A stretch of DNA of 17,300 bases from Flexicrinis sp001567485. Its GTDB lineage: Bacteria > Chloroflexota > Anaerolineae > Aggregatilineales > Phototrophicaceae. The notes under the pieces are model-generated. The model searched no databases and was not told the origin of the DNA. It saw nothing but the letters and a program-made list of their open reading frames with translations. This document shows positions 15,491 to 17,300 of the stretch, one piece after another. The position numbers were made by a program, and so were the translations under genes. Location: positions 1 through 17,300 of the forward strand of contig SZPI01000100.1 of NCBI GenBank assembly GCA_030263635.1, read 5' to 3'. Each line of letters opens with the position of its first letter. Positions within the stretch are counted from its first letter, which is position 1.

Positions 15491-15549
15491 CGGCACGGTT
15501 TCGTACACATTGTAGGAAAGCAGTCGTCCAAATTGCGCCGATCCGCCTC

Positions 15550-15578
15550 ATGACGCGATCCGGGCGCGTGCGTATGAT
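15550..15578 (+). promoter_or_regulatory. Sigma-70-type promoter of the aminotransferase gene
   Basis: ATGACG (15550-15555, four of six matches to TTGACA) is followed by a 17-base spacer and TATGAT (15573-15578, five of six matches to TATAAT). The -10 box ends 49 bases before the ATG at 15628. Matches were read by eye, with no score computed. Confidence 0.42.
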
Positions 15579-15580
15579 AC

Positions 15581-15609
15581 GTCACAGTGTTCTGACCCTA
15601 TCCTGTGAC
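15581..15609. promoter_or_regulatory. Candidate operator: GTCACAG-N15-CTGTGAC
   Basis: A perfect 7-bp inverted repeat, with half-site centres 22 bases (about two helical turns) apart, begins two bases after the -10 box and would cover the transcription start and early leader. Geometry suits a dimeric regulator acting as a repressor. The TCACA/TGTGA order is the reverse of a CRP/FNR site. Confidence 0.42.
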
Positions 15610-15627
15610 AGGTAGAAACCGCCGTCG

Positions 15628-16818
15628 ATGCGCACCTTCATCAGCAAGAACGTCCAGCAGCTTCGTCCTTCAGGAATCCGCCGCTACTTCGACATCGCCG
15701 CCACCATGACCGACGTGATCACACTTGGAATCGGTGAGCCGGACTTCGCAACCCCGCAGCACATCGCGCGAGTCGGCGCGGACTGCGTGCTGACCGGACA
15801 AACCGCATACACCAGCAACAGCGGGGCGATTGAACTGCGCCGGGCGATCAGCGCGCAGATGCGCCGCCTGTACGGATTGGAATACGGCGCGGCGGATGAG
15901 GTTCTGGTGACGGTCGGCGTGAGTGAGGCGCTGTATCTCGCGCTCAAGGCGATCTGCGACCCCGGCGACGAGGTGCTGGTGGTCGAGCCGTGCTTCGTCG
16001 CGAACGCGGCTGCCGTCGAGATGGCGGGGGGCGTCCCGGTGCCGGTGCCGACCTTCGTCGAGCACGGGTTTCAGGTCACCGGCGCGGAACTCAAAGCGCG
16101 CATCACACCGCGCACGAAGGCGATCCTGATCAGCTATCCGAACAACCCGACCGGCGCTGTCCTGACGCCAGAACATCTGGCCGAGCTGGCGGATGTCGCC
16201 GTTCGCCATGATCTGCTGGTTATCAGCGATGAAATCTACGAACGGCTGGTATACGGCGTCGAACACATCAACGTCGCCAGCTTACCCGGCATGCGTGAAC
16301 GGACGATCGTACTCAGCGGCATGAGTAAGTCCTACGCGATGACGGGCTGGCGCATTGGATATGCGCTGGCTCCTGCGCCGATCATGGACGCGATGCGCAA
16401 GCTGCACCAATATCTCATCATGTCCGCCCCGACGATGGGACAGGCCGCGGCGGTCGAAGCGCTTGAACACGGCGAGGACGCGGTCGAGGCGATGCGCTGT
16501 GATTACGACCGCCGCCGCCGCCTGATCGTGGACGGGTTCAACCGGATCGGCCTGCCGTGTTTCGAGCCGCGCGGCGCGTTCTACGCCTTTCCGGATATCC
16601 GGCCGACCGGCCTGACCGACGAGGAATTCTGCGAGACTTTACTGCGCGAAGAACGGGTCGCGGTGGTTCCCGGCAGTGCGTTCGGCGCAAGCGGGGCCGG
16701 GTTCATCCGTGCCAGCTATACGGCCAGCTGCGCCAATATCGAGCGCGCGCTGGAGCGCATCGGGCGGTTCGCCGTCCGTCACGGCCTCGCGGCGCAGGTC
16801 GACACGCTGCCGGTCTAG
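15628..16818 (+). CDS. Pyridoxal-phosphate-dependent aminotransferase, class I/II
   Basis: The 396-residue length is normal for fold-type I aspartate-like aminotransferases. The PLP-lysine is K234 in SGMSKSYAMTGWRIGY, with phosphate-binding R242. N173 lies in YPNNPTG, D201 and Y204 in ISDEIYERLVYG, and the substrate carboxylate-binding Arg is R361 in FIRASY. The N-terminal GIGEPDFATP is typical. It transfers an amino group between an amino acid and a 2-oxoacid. The closest style is the AspC/PatA-like group, but the exact substrate cannot be read here. A promoter and palindrome lie just upstream; the Shine-Dalgarno sequence is weak. The stop codon overlaps the stop of the convergent SpoVS gene. 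Confidence 0.93.
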   Translation: MRTFISKNVQQLRPSGIRRYFDIAATMTDVITLGIGEPDFATPQHIARVGADCVLTGQTAYTSNSGAIELRRAISAQMRRLYGLEYGAADEVLVTVGVSEALYLALKAICDPGDEVLVVEPCFVANAAAVEMAGGVPVPVPTFVEHGFQVTGAELKARITPRTKAILISYPNNPTGAVLTPEHLAELADVAVRHDLLVISDEIYERLVYGVEHINVASLPGMRERTIVLSGMSKSYAMTGWRIGYALAPAPIMDAMRKLHQYLIMSAPTMGQAAAVEALEHGEDAVEAMRCDYDRRRRLIVDGFNRIGLPCFEPRGAFYAFPDIRPTGLTDEEFCETLLREERVAVVPGSAFGASGAGFIRASYTASCANIERALERIGRFAVRHGLAAQVDTLPV

Positions 16819-17153
16819 TTCAAAACGCGGCGCACGCTGAACCGCATCGCGTTGCGCTCGCTCCCGTTGATCTGCACGGTCAGGAAGTCGATGTCGGTGA
16901 CGACGCGGATGTTGTCGTCGGCGAGGAAGTGCTTGGCGAGCGCAACGGCCTTGGCCGTCTGGTTCACCGAATCCGCACCTACCGCGTGAAGTTCGGCGCA
17001 TCCGGAGTCGCGCACCATGCCGGCAATCGCGCCCGCTACCTTGCGCGGGGTGGACTGCGCGGCCACGCGCATCGGCTTCAGGTCGGCGCAACCGGCATCG
17101 AGCTGTGCGTTAGGACGGTTTGTATTGAGCTGTTCGTGATCATCTTGAAACAT
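16815..17153 (-). CDS. spoVS: Stage V sporulation protein S (SpoVS) family protein
   Basis: Residues 28-112 match the whole SpoVS family pattern: MRVAAQSTPRKVAGAIAG, then AELHAVGADSVNQTAKAVALA, then IDFLTVQINGSERNAMRF. SpoVS affects late sporulation in Bacillus, and its fold is related to the Alba nucleic-acid-binding proteins; many non-sporulating bacteria also carry it. The start at 17153 adds a 27-residue polar tail. ATG 17072 would give an 85-residue protein, the classical size. I favour the longer form because LKP before MRV reads like part of the first strand, but neither start has a good ribosome binding site. No sporulation gene is nearby, so a regulatory or nucleoid role is likelier than spore formation. 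Confidence 0.88.
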   Translation of the reverse strand: MFQDDHEQLNTNRPNAQLDAGCADLKPMRVAAQSTPRKVAGAIAGMVRDSGCAELHAVGADSVNQTAKAVALAKHFLADDNIRVVTDIDFLTVQINGSERNAMRFSVRRVLN

Positions 17154-17300
17154 GATGTGTTCGTATTAGTAAACTTTCTAGCGCAAGTACACGGGCTATT
17201 CGTAAAATCTGTGATTATCATTGTAGACCGAATATTGACGTTCAGGACATTAAGCATTCTTGCGCGGAGTTAGTACTAAAGTCATACACCCGTCGCGCCT

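Overview
The window looks like part of a GC-rich chromosome from a Chloroflexota bacterium, probably Anaerolineae-like. The clues are a secreted WD40 double propeller, a class A PBP relative with C-terminal Ig-like domains, a SpoVS protein with no sporulation genes nearby, an orphan terminase, and short intergenic repeats. The assignment rests on gene style, not on a marker gene. I see no rRNA, tRNA or CRISPR array.

Layout. Positions 1-3832 hold two minus-strand genes for exported proteins: a three-domain secreted protein that looks less GC-rich than its neighbours, and a 14-repeat WD40 protein. Divergent from them is a soluble receiver-PAS-histidine kinase (3973-5490), followed by a solitary phage-type terminase large subunit (5616-6806). 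Positions 6807-7177 have no convincing gene, but contain a 279-base segment bounded by 22-base inverted repeats.

Positions 7178-12771 form a four-gene minus-strand run. In transcription order it holds a penicillin-binding-protein-like gene, an MNT nucleotidyltransferase, a HEPN (HepT-like) protein and a HyuA-type hydantoinase/oxoprolinase subunit. The PBP stop and MNT start share a base (TGATG), MNT and HEPN overlap by 29 bases, and HEPN and HyuA are 29 bases apart, so co-transcription is likely. The PBP-like protein has the overall class A architecture but has lost all three transpeptidase motifs (SxxK, SxN, KTG), and the second glycosyltransferase motif is degraded. The HEPN protein keeps RX4H but has His where the family normally carries the Tyr that MntA enzymes AMPylate.

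From 12971 on come an acylphosphatase (minus), an amidase-signature enzyme coupled by ATGA to a small polytopic membrane protein, a class I/II aminotransferase with a plausible promoter and a palindromic operator candidate, and a convergent SpoVS gene. The last two share a CTAG in which both strands read a stop codon.

The strongest candidate for something undescribed is the coupled pseudo-PBP/MNT/HEPN cluster. The intergenic repeats (GTGATGA-type heptads, a 44-base repeat pair, the inverted-repeat element) are a second theme. All functions are inferred from motifs read by eye; no database search was run.
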